Shown here one piece after another: positions 44,715 to 53,160 of a DNA stretch of 64,000 nt. The notes under the pieces are model-generated. The model made no database searches, had not been told where the DNA came from, and saw nothing but the letters and a program-made list of their open reading frames with translations. Both the position numbers and the translations under genes were made by a program. This DNA comes from Herbidospora mongoliensis (lineage in GTDB: Bacteria; Actinomycetota; Actinomycetes; Streptosporangiales; Streptosporangiaceae): assembly GCF_001570545.1 (NCBI RefSeq), contig NZ_BBXD01000019.1:267123-331122 (forward strand), in the 5' to 3' direction. Numbering within the stretch: position 1 is the first letter of the stretch; the number at the start of each line of letters is the position of its first letter.

Positions 44715-45128
44715 ATGAAACTCGTCAAGAAGGCCACCGTCACCGCCGCCTGCGCCACCGCTGTGCTCGCCGCGACCCTCACCACGGCCCAACCGGCCAT
44801 GGCCGCCTCGTATGGCGGAGAGTGCGGCACGGGCTACGGCGTCGTCAATTCGGCGCCGATCGGGACCAAGGGGACCGTGTTCCTGACGTACAACTCCTCG
44901 ACGGGGAAGAACTGCGTCGTCGCCAAGCGGAACAGCGTCGGGTCCGCGGTTCTCATCGAGGCCGGGCTGGGTCTCAACCCGGTCGGCAGCCACTGGCCGC
45001 AATACCAGGGCGACTACTTCACCTCATACGCGGGCCCGATCTACATCTCGGCGGCGGGCAGGTGCGTCGACTGGATGGGCCGCATCACCGGCACCGAGGG
45101 CGGCAAGCGCCGCACCAACTGCGGCTGA
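44715..45128 (+). CDS. sapA: SapA-like spore-associated secreted protein, copy 2
   Basis: The 137-residue paralogue (MKLVKKATVTAACATAVLA signal, mature YGGECGTGYGVVN) shares the frame GTVFLTYNSSTGKNCVVAKR and CVDWMGR ... RRTNCG with copy 1. The four Cys positions are the same, with about half the residues altered. The ATG at 44715 has AAGGGG before it. An open frame reaches further upstream but lacks a ribosome site. The gap to copy 1 contains the palindrome TGACGTCA (44653-44660), a possible regulator site, so the copies may be controlled separately. It is a tandem duplication. Confidence 0.85.
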   Translation: MKLVKKATVTAACATAVLAATLTTAQPAMAASYGGECGTGYGVVNSAPIGTKGTVFLTYNSSTGKNCVVAKRNSVGSAVLIEAGLGLNPVGSHWPQYQGDYFTSYAGPIYISAAGRCVDWMGRITGTEGGKRRTNCG

Positions 45129-45193
45129 CCCGAAACACGGCCTGCGGGGGCCGGCGGGCTGAGAAACGAATCTCAGGCCGCCGCAACGACGAA

Positions 45194-45229
45194 CGATCGG
45201 GGCCCGGGAATCACCCGGTACCCCGATCG
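45194..45229. terminator. Bidirectional hairpin downstream of sapA copy 2
   Basis: CGATCGGGG (45194-45202) pairs perfectly with CCCCGATCG (45221-45229), with a further CCGGG/CCCGG inner stem. It separates the plus-strand sapA from the convergent lipoprotein gene and its remnant. Confidence 0.7.
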
Positions 45230-45235
45230 GGAGTC

Positions 45236-45364
45236 TCACCACAGATCGCGGCCGTTTAGCCCACGATCGTGCCAGGCGTAACCGTCACACCGTCCTTCGC
45301 TTTCGGCCAGGAAGTCGGCCTCGGTCAGCAGGTCGCAGCCGCGCAGCCCTCCATCGGGCCAGGT
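45236..45364 (-). pseudogene. In-frame continuation of the lipoprotein gene beyond an amber codon
   Basis: Directly after the TAG at 45365-45367 the same minus-strand frame stays open for 42 codons to a TGA at 45236. It encodes TWPDGGLRGC, then DLLTEADFLAESEGRCDGY, then AWHDRGLNGRDLW. The DLLTEADFL...CDG part repeats the end of the preceding gene (NLLTEADFLTESEEQCDG) with an 87-base period. The TAG aligns with a TAC Tyr codon in this copy, so one C-to-G change appears to have truncated a longer ancestral protein. Confidence 0.75.
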
Positions 45365-45844
45365 CTAGCCGTCGCACTGTTCCTCGCTTTCGGTCAGGAA
45401 GTCGGCCTCGGTCAGCAGGTTGTGGGCGCCGAGGTCGACCTGGATTCGGCCTGGAGCGGTGGCCAGGCGTTCGGTGTCGGCTAGCCGGAAGTGGACCGAG
45501 GCGGTGCCGTGGCTGTTGTCGGCGGAGCCGCCGAAGATCAGGTAGATGAGTTCCGGGTTCAGTTCGCCCAGTGGGTTGGTGACCTGCCAGCCGTTGTCCG
45601 GGCGGTCGAGGCGGAACGACGTCGTGATTCCGCTCAGGGGTGGTGCCGTGTAAACGGCGTCCTGGACTGATCTGTCGTTCTCGTTGTGGTAGACGACGAC
45701 GGTCTCGGGTGGATCACCGCACCAGGCCAGGACGACGCGGAGGTTTCCCTCGGTGTCCACGGTCAGCCCGGTCACGCCGTTCACCGGGCCGGTGCAGCCG
45801 GAGAGCAGGCCGGGGTACAGCAGAAACGCCAGGTATCTCCGCAC
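45365..45844 (-). CDS. Small lipoprotein, C-terminally truncated by an amber codon
   Basis: From GTG 45844 the 159-residue product is RRYLAFLLYPGLLSGCTGP, a short signal with lipobox LSGC (Cys 17). The rest is a beta-rich domain (LTVDTEGNLRVVLAWCGDPP, IYLIFGG, ASVHFRLADTERL). No family was recognised. It should be anchored on the outer face of the membrane. The frame is open to 46210 upstream, but only the GTG gives a signal peptide, and no ribosome site is clear. The final residues belong to an 87-base tandem repeat whose second copy lies past the stop. Confidence 0.7.
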   Translation of the reverse strand: MRRYLAFLLYPGLLSGCTGPVNGVTGLTVDTEGNLRVVLAWCGDPPETVVVYHNENDRSVQDAVYTAPPLSGITTSFRLDRPDNGWQVTNPLGELNPELIYLIFGGSADNSHGTASVHFRLADTERLATAPGRIQVDLGAHNLLTEADFLTESEEQCDG

Positions 45845-46019
45845 GCGTGCAGCGTAGTTTCGCGTATGTGACGGGGTGATGTCGGAGCGGCATCGGTATC
45901 GGACGCCGTACAAAGAAATCGATTCAGGTGAATGGGAAAGCCGTTCTTCATACGCCGATGTCGCGGAAACCGCGAAAAACCAATAGCCAGAAATACGGCG
46001 ATTCGGGAAGCTGATCGAT

Positions 46020-47081
46020 ATGCAGGCCACCGTTACCGTTACGCCGGCCGCGCTTCCCGAGGTGTTGCTGAACGTCGCGCTGGTGCGTCCCGTCTTCCTC
46101 TGGGGTGCTCCCGGTATTGGGAAGAGTTCGCTGATCAGGGCGTTCGCCGAGTCGCTGGGGCTCGAATGTGTGACGCTGCTCGGCACCCAGCTCGCGCCCG
46201 AGGATCTCATCGGCGTGCCGCAGATCGTCGGCGATCGGAGCCGGTTCGCGCCGCCCGAGTCGATCGCCCGCGACGAGCCCTACTGCCTGTTCCTCGACGA
46301 GCTCAACGCGTCTTCGCCCGAGGTGCAGAAGGCGTTCTACTCGCTGATCCTCGACCGCCGGATCGGCACCTACGAGCTGCCCAAGGGGTCGGTCGTCATC
46401 GGCGCGGGCAACCGGGCCACCGACAACGCGCTCGCCCGGCCGATGCCGTCGGCGCTGGTCAACCGTATGATCCACCTTCACCTGCGCGCTTCGGTGGACG
46501 ACTGGCTCGTCTGGGCCTCGGCCAACGGTGTGCACCGGTGGGTGGTCGACCATCTCGTACAGCGGCCTGATCACCTGTGGAGTGCCCCGCCGAAGACGGA
46601 GGAGCCGTTCTCCACGCCGCGTGGGTGGCACATGCTGTCGGACGCGCTGCACGCCTACGGTGAGACCGTCGACGGCGACACCCTCGCCGTGCTCGCGCAC
46701 GGCACGCTGTCCCCGGTGCACGCGTCGGCGTTCCGGGCTTATGTGAAGACGGTCCGGCACGCCTTCGATCTCGATGCCGTCATCAAGGGCGAGGTGGCCT
46801 GGCCGCGCGACCCGCAGGACCGTGACCTGCTTTTCTTCCTGTCGGAGGCGTTCCGGGCCCGGTTGGCGAAGGATCTGCCCGCGTCGAAGAAGCACGCCTC
46901 CCCCGCCCTCCAGAAGCTGGCGTTCCGGTCCAAGGCGCTGCTGATCGAACTGGCCGAGATCAGTCTCGAATGCGCCCAGCTGGTCATCGCGACCGACGAC
47001 AACGGTGTCCCGGTGCTGCCGTCGTGGTTCCTCATCGAGGTCGGCCGCGACCTGCCCCGGCTGGCGGCGGCGCGGGCCTGA
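46020..47081 (+). CDS. MoxR-type AAA+ ATPase
   Basis: The 353-residue protein has Walker A GAPGIGKSS (about 31-39), Walker B CLFLDELNASSPEVQKAFYS (about 88) and the sensor region IGAGNRATDN with an Arg finger stretch. This is the MoxR/YehL branch of AAA+ chaperones, which act with VWA-domain partners to insert metals or remodel protein complexes. The stop overlaps the next ATG by one base (TGATG). The partner gene is a VWA/metallopeptidase protein, the usual MoxR pairing. The 175-base gap upstream holds no gene. Confidence 0.88.
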   Translation: MQATVTVTPAALPEVLLNVALVRPVFLWGAPGIGKSSLIRAFAESLGLECVTLLGTQLAPEDLIGVPQIVGDRSRFAPPESIARDEPYCLFLDELNASSPEVQKAFYSLILDRRIGTYELPKGSVVIGAGNRATDNALARPMPSALVNRMIHLHLRASVDDWLVWASANGVHRWVVDHLVQRPDHLWSAPPKTEEPFSTPRGWHMLSDALHAYGETVDGDTLAVLAHGTLSPVHASAFRAYVKTVRHAFDLDAVIKGEVAWPRDPQDRDLLFFLSEAFRARLAKDLPASKKHASPALQKLAFRSKALLIELAEISLECAQLVIATDDNGVPVLPSWFLIEVGRDLPRLAAARA

Positions 47082-48859
47082 TGAGCAGACAGAGCAAGCA
47101 GCGCAAGCCCGACCCGTGGCGCGTGGCGGTCCATCGCGGCTGGCACGAGGCCTCGGCGCATCCGCTGTTCCGCGCCATGGGTATCGGCATGGACGACGAC
47201 GAGGACCTGCCCGACGGCGTCTGGGCCGACATCCTCCCGGAGGGGAGTGTCCGCTTCAATCCACGCGTCCGCGCCGAATCCGACCTGTGGGCGTGGGTGT
47301 TCGCCCATCTGCTGCTGCACGCCGGTTTCGGCCACCTCGACCCGCGCACCGCCGAACCGGGCGACCTCGACCGCCCCTTCGGGCGGGACAAGCGACGAGT
47401 GCCCCGGCTCCACTACCAGGCGGCCTGCTGCGTGGTGGTCGACCGTTTCCTCACGTCTGTCGGCATCGGCCGTCCGCCCCACCGCCTGCCTCATTTCCCC
47501 ACCGAAGACGAGACGACCCTCGCGAGCCGCTGGACGGCCGGCGTCCCGGCCGAGTACACCCCGAGCGAGCACCCCGACTTCACCGTCGGCACCGAGAAGC
47601 AGGCCGACTGGAACAAGTTCCCCCACGAGCTCGCCATCGGCGTCTCGTCGGCGGCGACGTCGGCCGTCACGGTGGCGTCCGGGGGCGATCCGCTGCGGCG
47701 CAAGCCGCCGTGGGAGCTGGCGCTGGGCTGGTTCGTGTCGTCCTATCCCCTGCTGGGCGCGCTGGCGGCGGGCATGAAGATCGTCGCGGATGCCGACGTG
47801 GCGCGTGGGTGGGACATCTCGATCGCGGCCGTCAACGCCGAGGCCGGCGAGCTCTACATCAACCCGCTGCGCGAGCTCTCGACAGAAGAGTGGCGGTTCG
47901 TCCTGGCCCACGAGATGCTCCACGCGGCGCTGCGACACGCCGACCGGGTGGGCGGGCGCGACCCGTACCTCTGGAATGTGGCCTGTGACTACATCGTCAA
48001 CGGCTGGCTCGTCGAGATGAACGTCGGTGAGATGCCCGAAGGACTCCTCTACGACCCTGAACTTCGCGGACTGTCCGGTGAAGAGGTGTACGACCGCATC
48101 AGCAAGGACCTGCGCCGCATGCGCCGCCTGGCCACCCTCCGGGGCAAGGGCCTCGGCGACCTCCTCCAGGAACCCGCGACTCCCGGCCGGTACACCGACC
48201 TCGACGCCTACTACCGCAGCGCCCTGACCAACGGCCTGGAATACCACCTGTCCGCCGGACGCGGATACCTCCCGAGCGGCCTCGAACAGGAGATCCGCGC
48301 CCTCGACCAGCCCCCACTCCCCTGGGACGCCCAACTGGCCCGCTGGTTCGACGAACACGTCCGCAGCCCCACCCGCAAGCGCACCTACGCCCGCGCCTCC
48401 CGCCGCCAGTCGTCGACGCCCGGCATCCCGCGGCCCGGCTGGATCCTGCCCGAGGAGGTCGTGCGGCAGGCGACGTTCGGCGTGGTCCTCGACACGTCGG
48501 GTTCGATGGATGTACGTCTGCTCGGCAAGGCCCTGGGCGCGATCGCGTCATATGCGCTGGCCAGGGACGTGCCGCAGGCCCGGGTGGTGTTCTGCGACGC
48601 CGCCGCCTACGACGCGGGCTACCTGCCGGTCGAGACGATCGCCGGGAAGGTGCGGGTGCGCGGCCGCGGCGGAACGGAGCTGCAACCGGGGGTCAACCTG
48701 CTCGAACGCGCCGACGACTTCCCCCGTGACGGGCCGATCCTGATCATCACCGACGGCTGGTGCGACGTGATCCGGGTGCGGCGCGAGCACGCGTACCTGA
48801 TCCCGGAAGGGGCCTCACTGCCCTTCCGTCCGCGCGGACCGGTGTTCCGCATGCGCTGA
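47081..48859 (+). CDS. VWA-domain protein with two DUF2201-type metallopeptidase-like regions
   Basis: The 592-residue protein has a C-terminal VWA-like domain (about 462-592) whose metal site DTSGSMD lies near 470. An intact zinc motif HEMLHAALRH (His 277, Glu 278, His 281) sits in the middle domain. A second, N-terminal region carries FAHLLLHAGFGHLD, where His 76 and His 80 keep the spacing but Leu replaces the Glu. This suggests duplication of the peptidase-like domain with loss of catalysis in the first copy. Together with the coupled MoxR it should form an ATP-driven remodelling or maturation pair. Confidence 0.8.
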   Translation: MSRQSKQRKPDPWRVAVHRGWHEASAHPLFRAMGIGMDDDEDLPDGVWADILPEGSVRFNPRVRAESDLWAWVFAHLLLHAGFGHLDPRTAEPGDLDRPFGRDKRRVPRLHYQAACCVVVDRFLTSVGIGRPPHRLPHFPTEDETTLASRWTAGVPAEYTPSEHPDFTVGTEKQADWNKFPHELAIGVSSAATSAVTVASGGDPLRRKPPWELALGWFVSSYPLLGALAAGMKIVADADVARGWDISIAAVNAEAGELYINPLRELSTEEWRFVLAHEMLHAALRHADRVGGRDPYLWNVACDYIVNGWLVEMNVGEMPEGLLYDPELRGLSGEEVYDRISKDLRRMRRLATLRGKGLGDLLQEPATPGRYTDLDAYYRSALTNGLEYHLSAGRGYLPSGLEQEIRALDQPPLPWDAQLARWFDEHVRSPTRKRTYARASRRQSSTPGIPRPGWILPEEVVRQATFGVVLDTSGSMDVRLLGKALGAIASYALARDVPQARVVFCDAAAYDAGYLPVETIAGKVRVRGRGGTELQPGVNLLERADDFPRDGPILIITDGWCDVIRVRREHAYLIPEGASLPFRPRGPVFRMR

Positions 48860-48869
48860 ACAGATGCCT

Positions 48870-49805
48870 TCATCGAGCCGTCAGCTCGATGGAGAGCTTC
48901 CACAGGCGTCGCGCGGCGTCCGGATCGAGGGCGTGGTCCGCGACCCCGCGGCGCACGCCCGGGGTGAACGGCTCCGCCTCCTGACAGTCCTCGAAGTACG
49001 CGCCGGTGACCCCTTCCACGAGGGGCGACGCGGCGAGGAGGACGGAGGTCGCGGCCCCCTGGGCGATGTTCTTCTCGGAGACGCCGGTCGTGCCCGACGG
49101 GTCGAACGACGGCGGGGGTGTGACGACGTGCCGGCCGAGGCCGGTCTCCCAGATGCGTCCCGGGTTGAGCGCGTTCACCGCGATTCCGTCGGCGGCCCAG
49201 CGCTTGGCGGCCTCGACGGCGAAGAGGATGTTCGCGGTCTTCGACTGCGCGTAGGCGAGCCACGGGTCGTAGGGCTCCCGGACGAAGTCGGGGTCGTCGA
49301 ACCGGACCGGGCCGTTGACGTGCCCGACGGAACTGAGCACGACCACCCGCGCGTTCCCCGCCTCCCGGAGCGCGTCGTGGAGGCCGACCGTGAGGGCGAA
49401 GTGGCCGAGGTGGTTGATGGCGAACTGGAGTTCGCGCCCTTCGGGTGTGCGTTGCTCCGGGGTGGCCATGACCCCGGCGTTGTCGACGAGGACGTGCAGC
49501 GGTCCCGTCCAGCTCCGGGTGAACGCGGCGACGGAGCCGAGGTCGGCCAGGTCCAGGTGCGCCGCGCGCACGTCCGGGTTGCCGGTCCCCGCGCTGATCT
49601 CCCGCGCGGCCCGCGTCGCCGCCTCCAGATCGCGTGCGGCGATCGTCACGTCCGCGCCGGCCGAGGCCAGCACCCGCGCGGTCTCGCGGCCGAGCCCCCC
49701 GGCGGCGCCGGTGACGATCGCCCGCCGTCCGCTGAGGTCGACGCCCACGATCACGTCGTCCGCGGTGGAGTGGGGGCCGTACGGCGTGGTGAATCGTGAT
49801 GACAT
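48870..49805 (-). CDS. Short-chain dehydrogenase/reductase
   Basis: The 311-residue SDR has VTGAAGGLGRETARVLAS (about 33-50) for NAD(P), VDNAGVMAT, the catalytic SSVGHV Ser and YAQSK Tyr/Lys (about 185-189). The size and the C-terminal extension fit the retinol dehydrogenase/WWOX-like classical SDRs. The substrate is unknown. It starts at ATG 49805 although the frame is open far upstream. It is divergent from a TetR gene, with two matching boxes in the gap, so it is probably that regulator's target. Confidence 0.88.
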   Translation of the reverse strand: MSSRFTTPYGPHSTADDVIVGVDLSGRRAIVTGAAGGLGRETARVLASAGADVTIAARDLEAATRAAREISAGTGNPDVRAAHLDLADLGSVAAFTRSWTGPLHVLVDNAGVMATPEQRTPEGRELQFAINHLGHFALTVGLHDALREAGNARVVVLSSVGHVNGPVRFDDPDFVREPYDPWLAYAQSKTANILFAVEAAKRWAADGIAVNALNPGRIWETGLGRHVVTPPPSFDPSGTTGVSEKNIAQGAATSVLLAASPLVEGVTGAYFEDCQEAEPFTPGVRRGVADHALDPDAARRLWKLSIELTAR

Positions 49806-49831
49806 TCGCTGTGCCTCCGCGTCTAGACTAT

Positions 49832-49885
49832 AAACGGAGTCGCGTCCGCTTACGGAGGCGAGCATAAGCGGAGCCGACTCCGCTT
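49832..49885. promoter_or_regulatory. Two TetR-type boxes between SDR and TetR genes
   Basis: AAGCGGAG-CCGA-CTCCGCTT (49866-49885) is a perfect 20-bp palindrome. A degenerate copy, AAACGGAG-N4-GTCCGCTT, lies at 49832-49851, beside an overlapping TATAGT/TATAAA -10 for the SDR side. Centres are 34 bp apart. Confidence 0.72.
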
Positions 49886-49899
49886 GCAAGGAGGAGACC

Positions 49900-50469
49900 A
49901 TGGCCCGCTCGCTACGCGCCGACGCGCAGGCGAACCACGAACGCCTGCTCGACGTCGCCGCGCGGGTGTTCGCCCGGGAGGGCGCCGACACCTCGCTCAA
50001 GACCATCGCCGCCGAGGCCGGCGTGGGCATCGGCACGCTGTACCGCCGCTTCCCGACCCGCGAGGACCTCATCGAGGCGACCTACCGCAACGAGACCACG
50101 CGGCTGTGCGAGTCAGCTCCTCGGCTACTGGAGCGGCACCCGCCCGTCGAGGCCTTCGAGGTGTGGATGGAGTCCTTCGTCGACTACATGCTCACCAAGC
50201 AGGGCATGTCCGACGCCCTGCCGGCGATCCTCGCGACGCGAGACGGCCTCCGCCTGCACAGCCGACAAGCACTGGGCGAGGCGGTGGGGACCCTGCTCGC
50301 CGCGGGCGTCGCCGCCGGGCGGCTGCGCTCGGACAGCTCGGCCTCCGACGTGCTCATGGCGCTGGGCGGCATCACCCTCATCAGCGGCCACGAGCATCAG
50401 CGCGCCCTCGCGTCGCGGCTGATCTCACTTCTCCTCGACGGCCTGGCCGCCCGTCCGCTCCCCGACTGA
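49900..50469 (+). CDS. TetR-family regulator
   Basis: The 189-residue protein has the TetR DNA-binding domain (about 10-55, RLLDVAARVFAREGADTSLK, GVGIGTLYRRFPTREDL). A ligand-binding domain of the TetR_C_33-like set (LERHPPVEAFEVWMESFVDY) follows. The GGAGGAG before ATG 49900 is a strong ribosome site. It most likely represses the divergent SDR gene and itself through the palindromes in the gap. The 3' end overlaps the convergent XRE gene by 45 bases. Confidence 0.9.
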   Translation: MARSLRADAQANHERLLDVAARVFAREGADTSLKTIAAEAGVGIGTLYRRFPTREDLIEATYRNETTRLCESAPRLLERHPPVEAFEVWMESFVDYMLTKQGMSDALPAILATRDGLRLHSRQALGEAVGTLLAAGVAAGRLRSDSSASDVLMALGGITLISGHEHQRALASRLISLLLDGLAARPLPD

Positions 50470-51303
50470 CGCCGACCAGCTGGCGAGCAGGCCGAGCGCC
50501 GCCGCGGAGCCGGAGCCGGGCTCGACCGTGTGCAGCCCGAACACCAGCTCCGGCTCACCGACCGGCGTGAACGCCTCGTATCCGAGTTCGAGCTCCCCGA
50601 CCAGGGGATGGTGGTAGCCCTTGGTCCCGTGCTCGCGAACGTCGACGTCGTGCTCGGCCCACCACCGCCGGAAGTCGGGGTCGCCGACGGCGAGATCGCC
50701 GACCAGGTCGGCCAGTCGTGGGTCGTGGGGGTGGGTGCCGGCGTAGACCCGCAGCCCGGCGACGACCTTGCGGGCGGTGGCGGCCCAGTCGTGGTAGAGA
50801 TCGCGGGCCGCGCCCACCGTGAACAGGTAGCGCACCATGTTGCGCTCCCCGGCGGGCAGCAGTTCCAGCCCGGCGTAGAAGGCGAGGCCGAGCGGATTGA
50901 TGGCCAGCAGGTCGCTCCGGGGACCGAGGACCAGCGCGGGCACGTCCACGACGAGATCCAGCGCCCGGCGCAGCCCTGGACGCAGCCGGGGAGCCGGCCC
51001 GGTCGCCTGCCGGGCACGAGCAGGGGCGACCAGGGCGTAGAGGTGATCGCGTTCGGTGCGGTTCAGCCGTAGCACGCGGGCGATCGCGTCGAGCACCGAC
51101 GTGGAAACGCCCTTGACCCGGCCCCGCTCGATCCGCTCGTAGTACTCGGCGCTGACGCCCGCCAGCAGCGCGACCTCCTCACGCCGGAGGCCGGGGACGC
51201 GGCGCACGCCGATCTGCGGCGGCAGCCCGGCGTCCTGAGGGGTGATCCGGGCGCGACGGGTGCGCAGGAACTCACGGAGATCGTTCGCGGCGAGGTCGGC
51301 CAT
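50425..51303 (-). CDS. XRE-family regulator with MmyB-like ligand domain
   Basis: The 292-residue protein has an XRE helix-turn-helix (about 8-85, IGVRRVPGLRREEVALLAGV, SAEYYERIERGRVKGVSTSV). The following domain (about 105-270, LVLGPRSDLLAINPLGLAFY, GELELGYEAFTPVGEPELV) is the MmyB-like transcription regulator ligand-binding domain. That domain is often fatty-acid or small-molecule sensing. The ATG at 51303 has GGAGAG. It is divergent from an aldo/keto reductase, the usual target arrangement for this family. Confidence 0.9.
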   Translation of the reverse strand: MADLAANDLREFLRTRRARITPQDAGLPPQIGVRRVPGLRREEVALLAGVSAEYYERIERGRVKGVSTSVLDAIARVLRLNRTERDHLYALVAPARARQATGPAPRLRPGLRRALDLVVDVPALVLGPRSDLLAINPLGLAFYAGLELLPAGERNMVRYLFTVGAARDLYHDWAATARKVVAGLRVYAGTHPHDPRLADLVGDLAVGDPDFRRWWAEHDVDVREHGTKGYHHPLVGELELGYEAFTPVGEPELVFGLHTVEPGSGSAAALGLLASWSASVGERTGGQAVEEK

Positions 51304-51433
51304 CTCTCCACCGTAAGGGCCGCCACCTGCGCAATCGTCAGGTCTGAGGGGGTTCTGCCGGTCCCCCCTCTGGCCGTTACCCGGTCTCGGCAGAGCCTTC
51401 CACGGCCCGGAGCAAGAGCCGTGTACTGGTTCG

Positions 51434-52444
51434 ATGATGCGAAATCGAACACTCGGCACCTCCGGCATCGCGGTCAGCGACATCGCGTTCGGCGCGATGA
51501 ATTTCGGCTTCCCCGGAGGCCCGGACGAGGACCAGGCCATCGCCATGATCCACCGTGCCCTGGACGCCGGGGTCAATCTGATCGACACGGCGGACGTCTA
51601 CACCCACGGCGAGTCGGAACGCCTGGTCGGCCTGGCGGTACGCGGCCGCCGCGAGGAAGTGGTGCTGGCGACCAAGTTCGGCCTGCCGATGGGTGAAGGG
51701 TCCGGCGGGTCGCGACGCTGGATCAAACAGGCCGTCGAGGACAGCCTGCGACGACTGGGCACCGATTACCTCGATCTCTACCAGATGCACCGGCCGGACT
51801 ACGCGACCGATCTGGACGAGACCCTGAGCGCCCTGTCCGACCTGGTCCGCGAGGGCAAGGTGCGGGCCATCGGATCCTCGACCTTCCCGGCCGAACTGAT
51901 CGTCTCGGCCCAGTGGGTGGCGCAGAGGGGCGGCCACCACCGTTTCGTCACCGAGCAGCCCCGCTACTCGATCTTCAACCGCCGCCCCGAGGCGCATGTC
52001 TTCCCGGCGCTCCAGGAGTTCGGCATGGGCGCGCTCACCTATGCGCCGCTGGCCAGCGGCTGGCTGTCAGGCCGCCAGGACCCGGCCGGCGGCCGCCGTC
52101 CCGGGCTGGAGGCCCACGTCTTCGACCTCGGCACCCCCGCCAACCAGGCGAAAATCCAGGCGGTCGAGCACCTGCGCGAGATCGCCGACGGCATGGGCGT
52201 GCCGATGACCCATCTCGCGCTGGCCTTCGTCCGCGCCCACCCGGCGGTGAGCACGGTGCTGATCGGCCCCCGCACCCCCGAACAGCTCGACGACCTGCTC
52301 GCCGGCGCTGGCGTCACCCTCGGCGACGACGTCCTCGACCGCATCGACGAGATCGTCGCCCCCGGCACCGACCTCAACCCCGCCGACAACTACGACGCCG
52401 AGATCCCGGCGATCGCCGACAAGCGGCTCCGCCGACGACGGTGA
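51434..52444 (+). CDS. Aldo/keto reductase
   Basis: The 336-residue TIM-barrel oxidoreductase has the catalytic tetrad: Asp/Tyr in LIDTADVYTHGESE (about 50-58), Lys in VLATKFGLP (about 80) and His in LYQMHRPD (about 117). The NADPH-binding RAHPAVSTVLIGPRTPEQL is near the C-terminus. It belongs to the AKR families that reduce small carbonyls. The divergent XRE/MmyB regulator is its likely controller, and a TetR gene follows in the same direction 31 bases later. Confidence 0.92.
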   Translation: MMRNRTLGTSGIAVSDIAFGAMNFGFPGGPDEDQAIAMIHRALDAGVNLIDTADVYTHGESERLVGLAVRGRREEVVLATKFGLPMGEGSGGSRRWIKQAVEDSLRRLGTDYLDLYQMHRPDYATDLDETLSALSDLVREGKVRAIGSSTFPAELIVSAQWVAQRGGHHRFVTEQPRYSIFNRRPEAHVFPALQEFGMGALTYAPLASGWLSGRQDPAGGRRPGLEAHVFDLGTPANQAKIQAVEHLREIADGMGVPMTHLALAFVRAHPAVSTVLIGPRTPEQLDDLLAGAGVTLGDDVLDRIDEIVAPGTDLNPADNYDAEIPAIADKRLRRRR

Positions 52445-52447
52445 CTG

Positions 52448-52462
52448 TTCTCCAACGGAGAA
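52448..52462 (+). promoter_or_regulatory. 15-bp inverted repeat before the TetR gene
   Basis: TTCTCC-AAC-GGAGAA is a perfect inverted repeat 13 bases before the start of the following TetR gene. It is placed to act as its autoregulatory operator. Confidence 0.6.
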
Positions 52463-52475
52463 TAAGCTGCCGCCC

Positions 52476-53096
52476 ATGACACCCAGACGCCGCAGACGCA
52501 GTCCCGAGGAATCACGTGCGGAGCTCCTGGCGGCGGCGGCCCAGCTGATCAGGGAACGAGGCCCGGACAACGTCACCCTGAGACAGATCGCCGAGGCCGC
52601 CGGGGTCGCCCACGGGCTCGTGACCCACTATTTCGGCACCTACGCCGCCCTGGTCCGCGAGGTATTGACCGCCGAGAACGACCGCATCGAAGTGTCGGTA
52701 CGCGAGCGGATCCAGGCCGAGCAGGGCGTCCCGACCGCGGTGGGAATCACGGGAGTGCTGTTCGACACCCTTGCCGACGAGCGCTACCTGCGCCTGTTCG
52801 TCTGGGCCGAGATGAACGCCAGCTACCGGGGCGCCGTCCGTCCGGAGCTGGTCGAACTGATCGACGCGATCGAAGCCGGGATCCACGCGGCGCTGGCGGG
52901 ACGACCCGTGCCGAGCCGCTCCCGCATCGAGGCGGTGGCGCTCATCGGACTGTCGGCGGCGTACGGGTTCGCCATCGGCGGTCAGTCGTGGCTGGCGGGC
53001 ATGGGACACGACCCCGACGATCCGGCGCACGAGGCGGAGTTCCGCGTCCAACTGGCCACGATGCTGGGAAACCACATGGTGGCCGAATCCGGATGA
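52476..53096 (+). CDS. TetR-family regulator
   Basis: The 206-residue protein has an Arg-rich start (TPRRRRRSPEESRAELLAAA) followed by the TetR helix-turn-helix (LRQIAEAAGVAHGLVTHYFG) and a helical C-terminal domain with MNASYRGAVRPELVELIDA. It is transcribed with or just after the aldo/keto reductase and is preceded by a 15-bp palindrome. Its target could be itself, the reductase operon or a distant gene. A 64-base gap follows before the next gene. Confidence 0.88.
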   Translation: MTPRRRRRSPEESRAELLAAAAQLIRERGPDNVTLRQIAEAAGVAHGLVTHYFGTYAALVREVLTAENDRIEVSVRERIQAEQGVPTAVGITGVLFDTLADERYLRLFVWAEMNASYRGAVRPELVELIDAIEAGIHAALAGRPVPSRSRIEAVALIGLSAAYGFAIGGQSWLAGMGHDPDDPAHEAEFRVQLATMLGNHMVAESG

Positions 53097-53160
53097 CTTA
53101 TTGGCCAGTTGGATAATAACCTGGAGACCATCACGCTGATCGAACAGACAGGACTCACGC

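Noticed and set aside
45958..45973. TCGCGG-AAA-CCGCGA hairpin upstream of the MoxR gene as a terminator
   Set aside because: The stem is six pairs with only a short A run after it, and no gene ends nearby in the right direction.
51346..51370. A hairpin GAGGGGG/CCCCCTC upstream of the aldo/keto reductase
   Set aside because: Only 7 bp of mostly G:C with an 11-base loop in a divergent promoter region. Homopolymer pairing of this sort is common at this base composition.
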